Part shown: positions 1 to 11,351 of the stretch, piece by piece
How the letters are laid out: every line of letters begins with the position of its first letter
How positions within the stretch are numbered: the first letter of the stretch is position 1
Notes under the pieces: model-generated
What the model was told of the DNA's origin: nothing
Seen by the model: the letters and a program-made list of their open reading frames with translations, nothing else
The model's database searches: none
Translations under genes and position numbers: made by a program
NCBI GenBank assembly: GCA_010093485.1
Contig: MU001506.1
Coordinates: 62,001-126,000, forward strand
From: Karstenula rhodostoma CBS 690.94
Lineage: Eukaryota > Ascomycota > Dothideomycetes > Pleosporales > Didymosphaeriaceae
Length of the DNA stretch: 64,000 nt
Direction: 5' to 3'

Positions 1-1291
1 ATGAAGATATGTTATGTTCAGGTGTAATGCGGACCGTGATCGTGGGTCGGATAATATCTTTGAACAGCAGTCCCATAAGTCAGCCGCCCCCACTTATGTA
101 ATTGTGGCTGAGATCGGAACGATAGCCCGGAAGTCTCATGTGTTTTTTGTCTACACTGCCACATCCGACGCCAACCTCGACATACATATAAAATGATGAC
201 TGTTATGTTATCATCCTTATCTGCGTTTCCCCAACTTGCCAACGCATTGCCAGCATCCGCAGCCTCGGATATTATGAACCAAGGTTCAAGGACAATCTTC
301 CACTCTGAGTGTTCCATCTCAAGGACAGAAGGCAGGTTCTATCAATTGTGCATGCTTTTGAAGTGTATTGAGCCCAGCGGAAACTTGTCTACCCCCATGT
401 CATAGTCCATAAGGCTGCTGCAGCATTACCAGTAAATCAATACGTACTCCGTAAGAGAGCACTGCGTGATCATTCGCCCATCGAAAGCCCTCAGGACCAG
501 AACCATGTATCAATTCATACAGAGAGAAAGCGTTACCTGCCATTAGACTAACCTTCTAGTGGTTCTGCTTAGCAGTCTGAGTGCACACTGGTCCGCGTAC
601 GTCAGATTCCTCGAGGAGGAAATGGAAGCTGCCAATCGCTGCTTTCTCACATATGAGATACTATGTAACTGCATTTGCGTGATTACCTGAGCGGTATAGA
701 TCCATTGACCTCACAAACCCCTTCTCGGGAACACTGAAGGAAGCCAACTTCAGATCCCTTCCAAAGACAAGGTAACACCATGATCTTCTCGTGCGGGGAA
801 TGCATGCCCTGAAATCTAATTCTAACGTTTTTCGACTATTGCTTGGAGAAATAATTAAACAGTCCTGGTTTGAAAGCAAAACTTTCTATAAGCAAGTCGG
901 GGAAGACTACGCCACACTCGACGCCATTGTGAATAATATGATTGGAGGCGACGTGCGGCCTTGTTGAATACTTCGACCCACTCAAATCGCGACTCGATCG
1001 CATGACAGCCACTCCACCTCACAACACAACATAACACTGCAACGCACTCAATCACAAACTCGAAATGCGAATATGATTCTCAGACAGCCAAAGATAAAAC
1101 ATGGGGGATTCAATACTTCATAAACGCCCACAAACACCATGCTCAAGTTCCCACCAGACACCCTATCCCGACCCATTCTCATACCAAATAGAAAACGTCA
1201 AAGTCGAGTATCTTATCATGCCCTATCAAATCCGTCATTCAAACTCGGAGCAACTCTCCATCCGTTTACATCCCACCTCAACATGCCCACT
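1..1291. other. No gene recognised (left edge)
   Basis: Only short overlapping open frames (under 100 codons) with no recognisable domain are present, and no good chain of exons could be built. The stretch next to the kinase stop codon probably holds that gene's 3' untranslated region. A transcript end from a gene lying outside the window cannot be excluded. Confidence 0.5.
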
Positions 1292-3680
1292 CTAATCGTC
1301 AGCCGGCTCAACCCTCACGAGCACCTCCTCAAGAAACCCCTCCAAAAAACTTGCCACCTCCCCACCCATCCCAACACCGCCCCTCTCATCCCACTCATCC
1401 AGCTCCCTGAATCCCTTCTTCAACTCGCTCACTAGCCGCTTGACATTATCATGGCACTCCTGCCGTCGTTTTTTCTGCTCCACGAAGGCATGCAGATCGC
1501 GCGGTGTGGAGGCGGCTTCTTGTTTGTTCTTGAGGGAGACGTGGTACGAGCGGCGGGAGAGGGCGGCTTCTAACGCAGGGATGACGACGCCGGAGAGAGC
1601 GGTGATCTCGGTGGGCGCCGAGTTGGGCGAGCCGGGTGTGATGGGTTGTTTGGGCCGGCCGAAGGAGCCACGAGACATGGGTGATGGCTTGGTGGCTTGT
1701 GGTGTGGGAGGGAGAGGGTGGGAAGGCGTCTGTGCACCGGTTATATTGTTCCAATTGTCAATCATAGGTCCACCAAATGGGTCGTAAGAAGATGATGAGC
1801 CAGGTCGAGGGGGGGAAGCCGAGTTCGGCGATGTTCGGGATGGTACAAGTGGCGTCTGGTTAGTTAGTTGAGGCAGTGGTTGCTGGCCGGAGAGAGGCGG
1901 GAGTGGTTTTTGAACTTGCGACGGTCGCGGATTCTGGTTCTGGTTCTGGTTCTGCACAGGGCTTTGCGGTTGGGGTGAAATGGTGGACGCGGGATGAATA
2001 TTTGATGGTTGAGATTGGCCACCTCGGAAAGGTGGAATCTCTGGGATGGCCATTTGCGGAAGTACGACGAGTCGCGTGGGGGTAGGATCGCGTCGCGGCG
2101 TCATCTCCAAGGCAGCCATGTCTTCGGCGATTGAGCGTTGCAAGTATTCGTCATAATCCCTACCTAGCGGTGTCTGTCGTCGGGGCTGTGAGGGTGGTTT
2201 CGTCGGCGTGACCAGCCCCCGGCTCAAAGGATGTGGCGAGAAGGCAGCTGGTACTTGCGACTTGCGTGATTCTTGTGCCGTTGGCGGTGGGAGTGGTGGA
2301 ATTGATCGCTTCTCGGGAGATGGCGGCAGAGGAACTCGTGCAGCGGTCTTCAACGAGCTCATCGGTGAGTTTGGGATATCAAGCTTTGCTAAACGTTTCG
2401 TCGGGGATGCAGGTGGGCTGGGTCGGACGGTGTCTGCTGACCCGTAGTAGTTCTCGTCTGCATAGCCAGCGTGCTGATTCAGGACAGGCTTCCGTTGGGG
2501 CGACGACTGTCGAGCATTTGCACCAGACTCATTCATAGGCTTTAATGCATTGCCTCCCCGATCTTTGATCGGGCGGATGGTGCCAAAATCCCACAGCTCT
2601 TCGTTGACCGGTTCTCGCTTCTTTATGGGCGTATCTTCATCCTCCGAATCAGCCTGCTTGGGGTGACAAGCTTGGTATTCTTGGTAACGAAAAATCAGCT
2701 CCTGTAACCTTGAGGGTTTCCCGGCTTTTCGGATGAAGCTCGACTGCAGCAACTGCTTCGCCGATGGTCGCTCCCTAGGGTCTTTTCTCAGGCAGAGATT
2801 CACGAACTCTTTGAATTGTTGAGTGAAGTTGCCGGTCAATATCGGAGAAGGGTTCTTTGGAATTAGGAAGAGGACTTTCATGGGATGTATGTCCGCATAT
2901 GGAGGTTCGCCCTGTGCGAGTTCGAGCGCGGTGATACCGAGTGACCATATGTCGGCTTTGTGATCGTACCCAGACTGCTTGATGACTTCCGGGGCCATCC
3001 AGAAGGGAGTGCCGACGAACGTATTCTTCTTCGTCATGGTCGCGGAGAGCTGGCCTGAGACACCGAAATCTGCCAGTTTGACCTGCCCGCTAGAGCCGAC
3101 GAGGATGTTTGCAGCTGGATGCTTATCAGAACAGGCCTTCAAGTTGGGATAATGGAACTCACCCTTGATATCTCGATGCAACTTGTGATCCTCATGCAGA
3201 TAACACAGTCCCATGAGCAGCTCCTTGAGGATGACCGCAATTTCGCTCTCATCAATAGGACCCGGCCTCATCAGGTCTGCGCAGCTGCCTCCTGAGCAGA
3301 ATTCCATGACGATCCACAGCTCCGTGTTGTGCAGGTAGGAGCCATAGTACTTGGTAACATACGGCGAGTGCATGTTGGAGAGGATAGAGATCTCGCTGAT
3401 GATATCGTCGACTTCGTCTTCGGCATTTTCGACATCGATGATCTTAATCGCGACAAGCTGGCCGGTCCGTCGGTCGATGCTGTGGGGAATTAGCGTTCAG
3501 GCGGTCCAGTAGAATGGCTCGCTGAGCATACCCTTTGTATACTTTTCCGAAGCTGCCCCCGCCTGCATGTCGTCAGCGTGGCCCCAAAGCTTAGCTTATC
3601 CTACGCCTACCTATGCATTGCTGTTTGGTGTACAGCGTCGTGGGGTCCACGGAACCGCTCACGGTAAACCCCTCGGCCAT
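1292..3680 (-). CDS. Ste20-type serine/threonine kinase, germinal-centre kinase III (Nak1/MST3/YSK-like)
   Basis: Four exons (3611-3680, 3532-3562, 3163-3479, 1292-3114) give 746 residues. The kinase domain is N-terminal: glycine loop GGGSFGKVYKG near residues 24-34, ATP lysine K46 in VAIK, helix-C glutamate E63, catalytic HRDIKAAN with D137, DFG at 155-157, then a GTPFWMAPEV activation segment. The start lies 23 codons before the glycine loop, as expected for this family. About 450 residues of Pro/Ser/Gln-rich low complexity follow, including a short Asn-Gln dipeptide repeat encoded near 1930-1960. The extreme C-terminus is again ordered-looking and charged. By family knowledge, GCK-III kinases act in polarity and septation (MOR/SIN-type) signalling; that role is inferred here. 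The third intron is 48 nt, in frame, without a stop, and falls inside the catalytic loop. Confidence 0.93.
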
Positions 3681-5361
3681 TGTGACCCACCGCTCTCGGT
3701 CGTATTACCCCGGCGAAGATCAAGTGGAGGGATGTTTGTGTTTGCGCGCTTCGAGGGATGGCGATGACAGGGCGCGGTTCGCTCGGGTCGAGAGGGAAGG
3801 TTTGTGTAGGCGGGGCAGACGAAGCCGCAACGGGAGATACAGCAAAGCGCGGAGTGCGAGTGGAAACACGTCAACCGTGTATGCGACCGGGCGGAAGCTT
3901 GGAACGGTGGAAGTACTGCGAGCACGTGGTTCCTAGGTGGAGCAGCCGTGGGGGAAGCGGTAGGGGCGTTTCTGAGGTGTGAGAGTTAGCAGGTGCCCGC
4001 GGGCGGCAGGTGCATTCCGCATGCGCAGACTGAAGCTCGCCCTTCCTTCCAGATCGTTGCGAAGACAAGTTCGGTTGATAGGCAGGTGAAGCAAAGTACA
4101 GCGCAAGCGCCCAACAGCTGCCCACACACAGACGGGTGCTTCACAGAGGTGCAGCGGATCGAGGTACCTCGGACTCGGCTCCGGCAGTGGTGTTTACGAC
4201 AACAATATTGCGGCGGCAACCACGAGTTTCGCTCGTCCGAAGCGACGTCAACAACAGCGCGCCTGGCCTGGTGGGTGGGCAGCAGGGGCCTCTGATGCGC
4301 CGGGGGGGTTCGTTGCTTGTCGTCCGTGGAGGGGATTGCCAGCTTGGGCACGGTGTGTTTACTGTCCGTTGTCCAGGATGTGCTGCTGTTACGGCGCGCC
4401 TACGGAGACCAGACCAGGGTGCGGGACATTCGCGACCACGACGCGGTAATCTCATTCGCGTCATATTCGAATACAATTCAAGATCTGCCGGGAGCTAGAT
4501 ACAAGCTCCACCGAGGGCCAATGGCTTGAGTCGCACGAATACATCGCTGTCGGAGGGCTGGGTGACGGTGGGGTAGCGATTCGCTGAGGCAGCCGTACGC
4601 CTGCTCTCAACCGCCCTCGTGTCGACGGGCGAGGAGCCCATGTCAAATATATCTACACAGCCAGACGCTATGCATAAATTCACTCAATTGCCCCGTGGCC
4701 ATTTCACAGAACCGATATCCAAAAAGACTGATGGAGAGCATCTCATTCCTACGTACACCCGTGCGATTCCAACCAATCTTCCAAAGCCCAAAGGTATCAC
4801 CCGAAAGAAAGCAGCAACTCCCGTCATCAGTTTCCCATTCCACCGACAAGGGACGCTTCGGGCTGACTATACATGCTCGTCGGCGTCCCACATCTAGCCT
4901 TGTTCGTATCCATGAAAGCAACCCGAGAAAAGACCCCTATGACGCTAATAATACAGCGGGTAAACCCCGTTCCCAGAGACACCGCCCCAACAACACCCTG
5001 AAAAGTCATTTTCGGTAATTATTTTTCCGCTCCATGAGTAACAATCGGAGCTTCGAAGGTGCTGTGTTCTACGTCTAGCCAGATTGCTGTTACAGTGGTC
5101 GACCTTTCGAGTAAAACCGCCTGAACGAGCCGAGCCGCAGAGAAATCTACCCACGTCGGCACCTTGCCAGGTGCCCATAACTCCTGAAATTCAACGAAGC
5201 TTGCTTGCCGAATTTCACACCTCCCAACTCCTATCGCTGAATTGAGCGCCCAAGCAGGCTGTGGCGCATGATGTGAATTCGTATTATCGCAGCTTGTCTG
5301 CACCGATGCATTGGTATTGTGTGCCAGCCAGTTCCCAGGTAATGGCGTCATGCAGCACTTC
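3681..5361. other. Intergenic region upstream of the kinase gene
   Basis: This lies between the kinase start and the stop of the next minus-strand gene, so it should hold the kinase promoter and 5' leader and the neighbour's 3' untranslated region. The many 60-120 codon frames overlap one another on both strands and resemble no protein family. No RNA gene or repeat was recognised. Confidence 0.5.
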
Positions 5362-7194
5362 CTATTGCTGCTGAGTATTGTGAGCATGTTGCTGGGCAAG
5401 TTGGGCCCGGAGAGTGGTGACTTCGGTCTGCAGTGTCGTCATCTTGGACTCGTGCTCTTGCGCCATCTTTGCCATGCGGGCTTCCATGTCCCGGACGTAT
5501 TGCCACATGTCGATTCCCTGGTTACCCATCACCTCACGCATGCTGCCACCGCTGCTTGCACCGTGACTTGAAACACTACCAGGCTGCGAACTGGATCCTG
5601 GCACTTGTTGATGCTGAAGCATGCTGGGGCCGTTTTTGCTGCCGCCTTGAGAACCCTGCTTTGGCAGCATACTGGGGGCCAATCCAGGCAGAGCAGGTAG
5701 GTGAGGGCCGTTGTTGGCCTGCGGAGGTGCCATGCCCATGGAAGGCGACCCGCGAGCGCGTTGGAAGTTGGGGTGGATGTTAGGCGAGCGCGAGCCTGGC
5801 ATGCTAGCATCATGTGTACCCAGGCGGTGTTGGTCTTGCTGCCCTGGAGAAAGTGGCTTGGGACTTTCTGTCATTGGCGGACCTCCCTGGCTGAACATGT
5901 TCGCTTGGCTTGCCGTGTAGTGAAGGTTTGAGAGGCTTCCGGGAGCTAGTTTGGGTGAGACATTGGTCGATTGGTTACCTGAAGGACCGCCGGGCCCAGG
6001 CGGGTATAGGTTATTCCCACTATATGAACCGCGGTTCGCAGCGAGAGGCGGATAGGTACTTGAGTGTTGGCGATACGGACCTTGCGTAGAGTTTCCAGTG
6101 TTTTGCCTCTTACGCGCCGGCTCGCTGACACGCCGGCCATCGTCGTCGTCATCGCCTTCGCCGTCATGTTCGCCATGGTATATGACGCCGTCCATACCAT
6201 CCTCTCCCTTCCCGTCGACCATCTCCTCGTTGTCGAGTCCGAAGCTGGACCGGCGACCCGCGCAACCACCCTGTCCCTTGTTGTGTCGGGCAAGTGCGTC
6301 TCCACGAGCGAATCGGCGGCCGCATTTCGGGCACGTATGCGGGCGTTCTCCGGTGTGAAGCTTTGTGTGGCGCTTCAGGTCATGGAGTCGTCGGAAACGA
6401 GCCTGGCAGGTCGGGCACTCGTACGGCTTCTCTTGGCTGTGTGTCAGGAGATGACTCTTCAAGTTGTGGTGTCGCGTGAAGTCGGTCGCGCAGTATGGGC
6501 ACTTGTGGCGCTTGGTCGAGGGCGACTTTGGGCTGTTCTGGTAGCCGGGCAAGCTCATCTGGCGCGTTGGCGCGCGGGGGTCGTGTTCCGCCAGCGGGCC
6601 CGGGAAGGTGAAGGCACGGTTGCTTGGGTTTTCGTTCGGATTAGGTGCAATATGCTGGTGATGCTGTTGCTGTTGCGGCGGGGGTGGTTGCTGATGCTGC
6701 TGGGACACGCCTTCCATGTTGATCTGCGGGGTGGAGGCTTCCATGGCAGGCGCGTTCGAGGCGTGGTTCGAGTCGTTGGAGCCGAAACTGGAGAGGCTCA
6801 CGGGACTCGTTTGCATGTTGTCACCCGTCATCTGGCCCGCCTCGGGAATGACCAGGGGCTTCTGGACCTTGTCCATGGCGCCGCTCGCGCGTGCAGGCGC
6901 GTCCTTTGAGTTGTTCACGGCCGACTGCGCTGTGCCGATGAGACTCTGGACGACGGCGTGCGCAGGGTTGGGACTCGACTGGCGCAGCAGCTGATGTTGT
7001 CGCTGGCGCTCGTCATTGAGCGCGGTGGCTCCGGTGAGCGGCTGCGGCGAGCGTCTTGGCGAGAGGCCCCGGGGTGACTTTGTGAGATGGGTGCCAAAGG
7101 TTGCGCCGGCGTGCGAGTTGGGCGTGGCAGATCTGTTTGGCACGGGGAAGGGGCCAGTGTGGGTAGGCGTGATGGCCCGCGTTGACGCAGCCAT
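5362..7194 (-). CDS. C2H2 zinc-finger transcription factor
   Basis: A single uninterrupted exon encodes 610 residues. Three tandem zinc fingers sit at about residues 230-312. The first two (CPYC...H-H and CPTC...H-H) are classical C2H2 with TGEKP-like linkers (HSQEKPY, HTGERPH). The third reads CPKC...RHNKGQGGC, so its last ligand is Cys (C2HC). The N-terminal 230 residues are Ser/Pro/Gln-rich with a Gln-His run. An acidic Asp/Glu/Gly patch follows the fingers, then about 220 residues of Gly/Pro/Ser/Gln-rich disorder. The C-terminus looks like a short coiled coil (MEARMAKMAQEHESK... LRAQLAQQ). This arrangement fits a nuclear DNA-binding activator. The target genes are unknown and I do not assign a named orthologue. 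Confidence 0.88.
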   Translation of the reverse strand: MAASTRAITPTHTGPFPVPNRSATPNSHAGATFGTHLTKSPRGLSPRRSPQPLTGATALNDERQRQHQLLRQSSPNPAHAVVQSLIGTAQSAVNNSKDAPARASGAMDKVQKPLVIPEAGQMTGDNMQTSPVSLSSFGSNDSNHASNAPAMEASTPQINMEGVSQQHQQPPPPQQQQHHQHIAPNPNENPSNRAFTFPGPLAEHDPRAPTRQMSLPGYQNSPKSPSTKRHKCPYCATDFTRHHNLKSHLLTHSQEKPYECPTCQARFRRLHDLKRHTKLHTGERPHTCPKCGRRFARGDALARHNKGQGGCAGRRSSFGLDNEEMVDGKGEDGMDGVIYHGEHDGEGDDDDDGRRVSEPARKRQNTGNSTQGPYRQHSSTYPPLAANRGSYSGNNLYPPGPGGPSGNQSTNVSPKLAPGSLSNLHYTASQANMFSQGGPPMTESPKPLSPGQQDQHRLGTHDASMPGSRSPNIHPNFQRARGSPSMGMAPPQANNGPHLPALPGLAPSMLPKQGSQGGSKNGPSMLQHQQVPGSSSQPGSVSSHGASSGGSMREVMGNQGIDMWQYVRDMEARMAKMAQEHESKMTTLQTEVTTLRAQLAQQHAHNTQQQ

Positions 7195-9977
7195 TGGTTA
7201 TGGTGAGGGCTGAGAGCGGTATGTGGTTGATCCTTGCTTGGGTGTTAGCGACTCAGCATGTCGGCCAGGTTGAAACATTGCCACGGCGCGGCGGATGTGG
7301 CACCTACTTGGGCTTGCAGTGTTTTCACGGTGCGCAGTGGTTGGACCTCGGTCGTATATTTCCACTGCAGCTCATGGGAGCATTCGCCGCCAGCAGATGC
7401 TCCGGATGGGACAGCGGCGCGATGGAGCCAGCTTCTGCGACGCGGCCAGGGCTGGCGTCGCAACGGTGCAGTGCAGGGTGCGGTGGCGGCTCGGTTTGCT
7501 CTCAGCCAGGACAGGCAGCCGCTCGGTACGCTACCAGGGCGACACGGTCAAGATGGATGTCGCGCAGCGGGAATGCAATGCAGCTGGGGGGCGGCGGCGA
7601 GTGCTGGAGCTGTGACGCGGTGGGTGGTCGCGATGCGACTTGCGATGGCAACAGATGGGCCGGGCGGTCGAGGTCGATGCGGCGCGTCCGCGGTCCAAGC
7701 AGTGAGGCTGTGTGAGCGGGCGATTAGCGGAGTGGATGCGCTAGGCGAGGCACTGGACTGGCACTGGCACTGGCAAAACAGCGGGCGGGCGGCTTGGGAC
7801 GGTGCCACTGCAGAGGACGGCGGCCGACTGCGAGTGTGCGCTGGCAGCGTCTGGGAGGGCAGCTAGCAGGCAGCGCTGGAGAGGGGGGAGCGCAGAGGAG
7901 GAGAGGAGGCAGGCAGGGTGGTGGTGGTGCTCAGTCAGTATCGGTGCTGGGCGTCTGGGCGCAGGCAGTGACACCAGATGTGTGGCTGGACAGGACGGCG
8001 GGCCTAGGTGCAGCGCCGATGAATGCAACACGGGTCCCAGTCGAGCCGAGCACGCCAGCAACCACGGCGGTCCAAAGTCGAGGAATCCGAATCCATGAGC
8101 CTCGAGGCCATGTGGCAGCCTTCCCGCTCCAGCGCGCATCACGCTCGAAACCCTCGGTGGGCGGCAGCAGTCTGTGGCTCTGTGGCTCTGTGGCTCTGCG
8201 CCGGAGAGAGCGGCAAAATACCGGGGCCGCGACGCAGGCTGTGTAGAAGCCATCATCAGCTGCAGCGAGCCATTCACACCCCATCGGGCTTGATAGCACG
8301 GGGCCACGGTATGCGCGCCACATGTCTTGTTGCAAGCTCCAACCGCTGCTGATGTCGCACCCTTCGGCTCGCGCTGGAAACACCACCTGCAGACAGTGCA
8401 GAGGCCAAAGGCGGCAAACGCGCGGCCAGCGGAGCCAACAAGACGAGACAAGGCGAGAAAGCCATGTCTGCGCCGGGCCGGTGTATGTCGTTTGTAACCC
8501 CCAGTGCCGGATGCCCGCACGCAGTGGCGCAGGGCCCTCGCCATCACCACCATCACCACCGTCACCCACAAAACAGCGCACACGACGAGCAGAGGACACT
8601 CGCTGCACAGGCAATCACAGCCGTGCGCTACCACACCCACGAGCCCAGTTCGTAACCAACCGACCGCATCTGTGGCTGCTCTGCGTTGCCACTCAGATGC
8701 CCATCCTGTCTCTGACCAGATGCCACCAAGCAGGTTTTGCCGCCCTTCGGCGCAGATTCTGCTCACCGTCACCACCGTCCGTCTGGGCGAAACGTCACAG
8801 TCGAGCGTCCATGTTTCCAGCCACCAAACTCCTCTCTGCCATGTGCTCAGCTGGAGCCGCCGGCACCAATTGCCCATAGCATCCAGCCCTAGGCCGGCCG
8901 ACTGATGGACACGCGATCGTCAGGTACCGCCGCCGGCATCGCACCGCGGCATCTCTCCATGTTTCAGCTCTCATTCCATCTCACCTTTGATCTGCTCTTT
9001 GTTCCAACCAGCCCCAACACGCTGGCGAGGACCTCGGCCATTTTCTCGTCTAAAGTTAGCCAAGCACCATGCACCGCCGCAGCCTACCGACGTCGCGATT
9101 CGCCTGTCAGACCCCACGGATGCGACATGCCGACATGGATACCAGCCACAAGGTTAGCACATGGGCCCGCCGAACCCTTCCGTAAGCGGCCGGATATCCG
9201 TCCTGCTGCAGGCCCTTCCATGCTTCCATGTCCACGTTGTGATGGTTTGCTGAAAAGGCTTGGTCGTGGGAGCACTCTATCGTACGGAACCGCATGTGCG
9301 AGACCAGCGTCGAACAGGGCAGCCAGACAGTTCGTGTACCTGCCAACCTGCCCGTCTCTCCAAGCCTACTCCGTGGCTCCCCACACTCGCCCACCACAGT
9401 AAGCCACATCCGAGTATCGGCCCACTTGTAGCAACGGTTCCGACGAGGTGCATCGTCACTGCTGTGACGTTCGTTAGCGGCATTAGTGCTATGTATTACT
9501 GATCCGTGGCTCACGCGCGTGTGGCGCTTGCCCTGTGGCGTCTCGACACCTCGCCGCCACCTCGATACGAGATTTGGACCCCTGGAAGGCGTTTCGAGGG
9601 GGAAGCTCGGCTGCGTAACGACATGGCGGGGGCGAATCTCGTCGCACTGAGTACGAATAAGGCAACTTGGGGGTAATAGGGAGAGTGTCATTGAAGACTG
9701 CGTGACGAGGTGGGAAAGGGAGATTGGATCTCGCGTGGTTATGGGAAGAGGGGGTGATTGTGTCGAATCGACGAGGAGTGGGCGCGGGGACAAGCGAGAT
9801 GGAATCGCCATTTCGATGCGGACGTGAGGATCGGATCTGCGCTGAGGACTGCGCAGTCGTGTTCTCGACACTTGACTACAGGATGTCTTGGGCTACTGTG
9901 AGTACCTATACTCTTGCTCTAACAAGTAAATACACCTTCGTTCCACTGCCTAAGTGAGACAAAAACCCATAACACGC
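7195..9977. other. Long GC-rich gene-free upstream region
   Basis: This 2.8 kb lies upstream of the zinc-finger gene and downstream of the lectin gene. It is GC-rich, with small imperfect repeats: three copies of a CTGTGGCT unit near 8170-8200 and a CACCAT/CACCGT run near 8535-8570. Many open frames exist, the longest 378 codons on the minus strand (7741-8877), but none shows a domain and their composition (Arg, Ala, Pro, Trp, Cys) is that of translated GC-rich noncoding DNA. It probably holds a large promoter and 5' leader for the transcription factor gene. Confidence 0.5.
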
Positions 9978-11351
9978 CTAATTCAGACAAAACCCTGTAA
10001 AAAATACTAAGACTACAAAGGCCAATGTGGCTGTAAAACCGACGGCGAGCTGTGCAGTAGAACTGTCTGTCGTGGTACCTGTAGCTGTAGGTATGTTTGA
10101 GAGCGTGCTTTGAAGAGTAGGCATGATCTGGATCTCTCTCGTCGCCGTTGTGGCTACTGTCGTTGCCGTTGTCATCGCCATCGTTGCCGTCGTTTCCCTT
10201 GTGACCGCCGTCGTTACCGTTGTAATCACCGTCGTCGTGCGTGGTGGACTGGAAGATTGCGGAACAAGAGAAGAGCTCGAAGATCCAGAGTCTGCCGCTA
10301 CCTCCGGCTTGCCCAATGATTCCCACTCTCCCCAATCCCCATCATCACCCCCGTTGTGCCACACCGCATCGTCCTCTCCCACGGCGAAAACATCGAGGCG
10401 ACCACTTCCCCAGGAAACTACCACCGGGACACTTTTGAACAGTCCCCCCAAAGAAGTCCAATCTTGCAGCCAGGTATTTTCGTACGACTTATACCAAATG
10501 GCCCCATCCAACCCGATGCCAAACACGTCCAATCTCCCAGGACCCCAAGAGACGACTACAGGCGGACTCGTGAACACGCCACCGATATTCTCCCAATCTG
10601 AAGACCAGCTGCTGCCATCCCAGGCCTTGTGATATATGGCGAAATCCGTGCCAGCACCAAACACGTCCAGCCGATTTGTTGACCAGGAGGCCACTGCAAG
10701 ATCGCTCTTGAAGACACCGCCCAAAGAGTCCCACTGCTCTTGCCAGTCCTGGTCCCATGAAAGATGCCATATGCCATCGTCTGGCCCGAGTCCGAAGATA
10801 TCGAGACGCTCTTTGGCCCAGGACGTCACAGCAAGGTTGCTAGTCAGTACACCACCATGATTCTCCCAGCCATCCTGCCACTGCCCAGACCACTTACAGC
10901 GCATTAGTGACTGAACAAGACCGCCATGCAGTTGTCTGTCATCGGAGTGATCACTTACCGACTGGTGATACATAGCCTGATCGCCTGCCCCCACACCAAA
11001 GACATCGAGTCTATCGCGGCCCCAAGCATCGACAGCGAGCGGCCCCTGGAAAGTCTGGCTATCCCCATACAGGTCGTCCCAGTTCGCGTCCCAGCTCTGT
11101 CCATCCCAAGCTCGATGAAACATACGGTTGCTTTTGGAAAGGCCGAAAACATCGAGGCGGTCCGAAGACCACGACACCATGGTTGGCGCGACCGACGCGA
11201 ACGACCCGCCCAGCGCGTCCCAACCGTCCTGCCACTGCGACGAGTAACTCGTATGGTACATTTGGGAATCGCTGCCTATGGCGACGAGATCGATGCGGCC
11301 GGGGCCCCAGCATGTAGCCGCGAGCAACTGGGTTGTGATGGTGATAGGCAT
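9978..11351 (-). CDS. Seven-bladed PLL/DUF346-type beta-propeller lectin with Thr-rich stalk and C-terminal membrane anchor
   Basis: Two exons joined by a 66-nt intron (near 10896-10961, GTAAGT...GTAAG, with a CTAAT branch-like site) encode 435 residues. Residues 1 to about 345 contain seven copies of a W-x-x-x-R-[LI]-D-[VL]-[FV]-[GA] motif followed by x-Y/W-H and W-x-x-x-W, one per blade. This is the pattern of PLL/PHL-type (DUF346) fucose-binding propellers. A Ser/Thr stalk of about 60 residues follows, encoded by a degenerate trinucleotide-like repeat (about 10139-10240). The protein ends in one hydrophobic helix of about 20 residues and a short polar tail. No signal peptide is visible at this start. 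An in-frame ATG at 11429 would add 26 residues but no convincing signal either. The stalk-plus-anchor layout suggests display on a membrane with the propeller as carbohydrate reader; the ligand is inferred. Confidence 0.85.
   Translation of the reverse strand: MPITITTQLLAATCWGPGRIDLVAIGSDSQMYHTSYSSQWQDGWDALGGSFASVAPTMVSWSSDRLDVFGLSKSNRMFHRAWDGQSWDANWDDLYGDSQTFQGPLAVDAWGRDRLDVFGVGAGDQAMYHQSVSDHSDDRQLHGGLVQSLMRCKWSGQWQDGWENHGGVLTSNLAVTSWAKERLDIFGLGPDDGIWHLSWDQDWQEQWDSLGGVFKSDLAVASWSTNRLDVFGAGTDFAIYHKAWDGSSWSSDWENIGGVFTSPPVVVSWGPGRLDVFGIGLDGAIWYKSYENTWLQDWTSLGGLFKSVPVVVSWGSGRLDVFAVGEDDAVWHNGGDDGDWGEWESLGKPEVAADSGSSSSSLVPQSSSPPRTTTVITTVTTAVTRETTATMAMTTATTVATTATREIQIMPTLQSTLSNIPTATGTTTDSSTAQLAVGFTATLAFVVLVFFTGFCLN

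Noticed and set aside
6064..6909. 281-codon plus-strand frame antisense to the zinc-finger gene
   Set aside because: It is a shadow of the coding strand across the fingers and acidic region, and has no domain of its own.
7741..8877. 378-codon open frame on the minus strand
   Set aside because: Arg/Ala/Pro/Trp/Cys-rich composition with no domain; it overlaps several equally long frames in GC-rich DNA.
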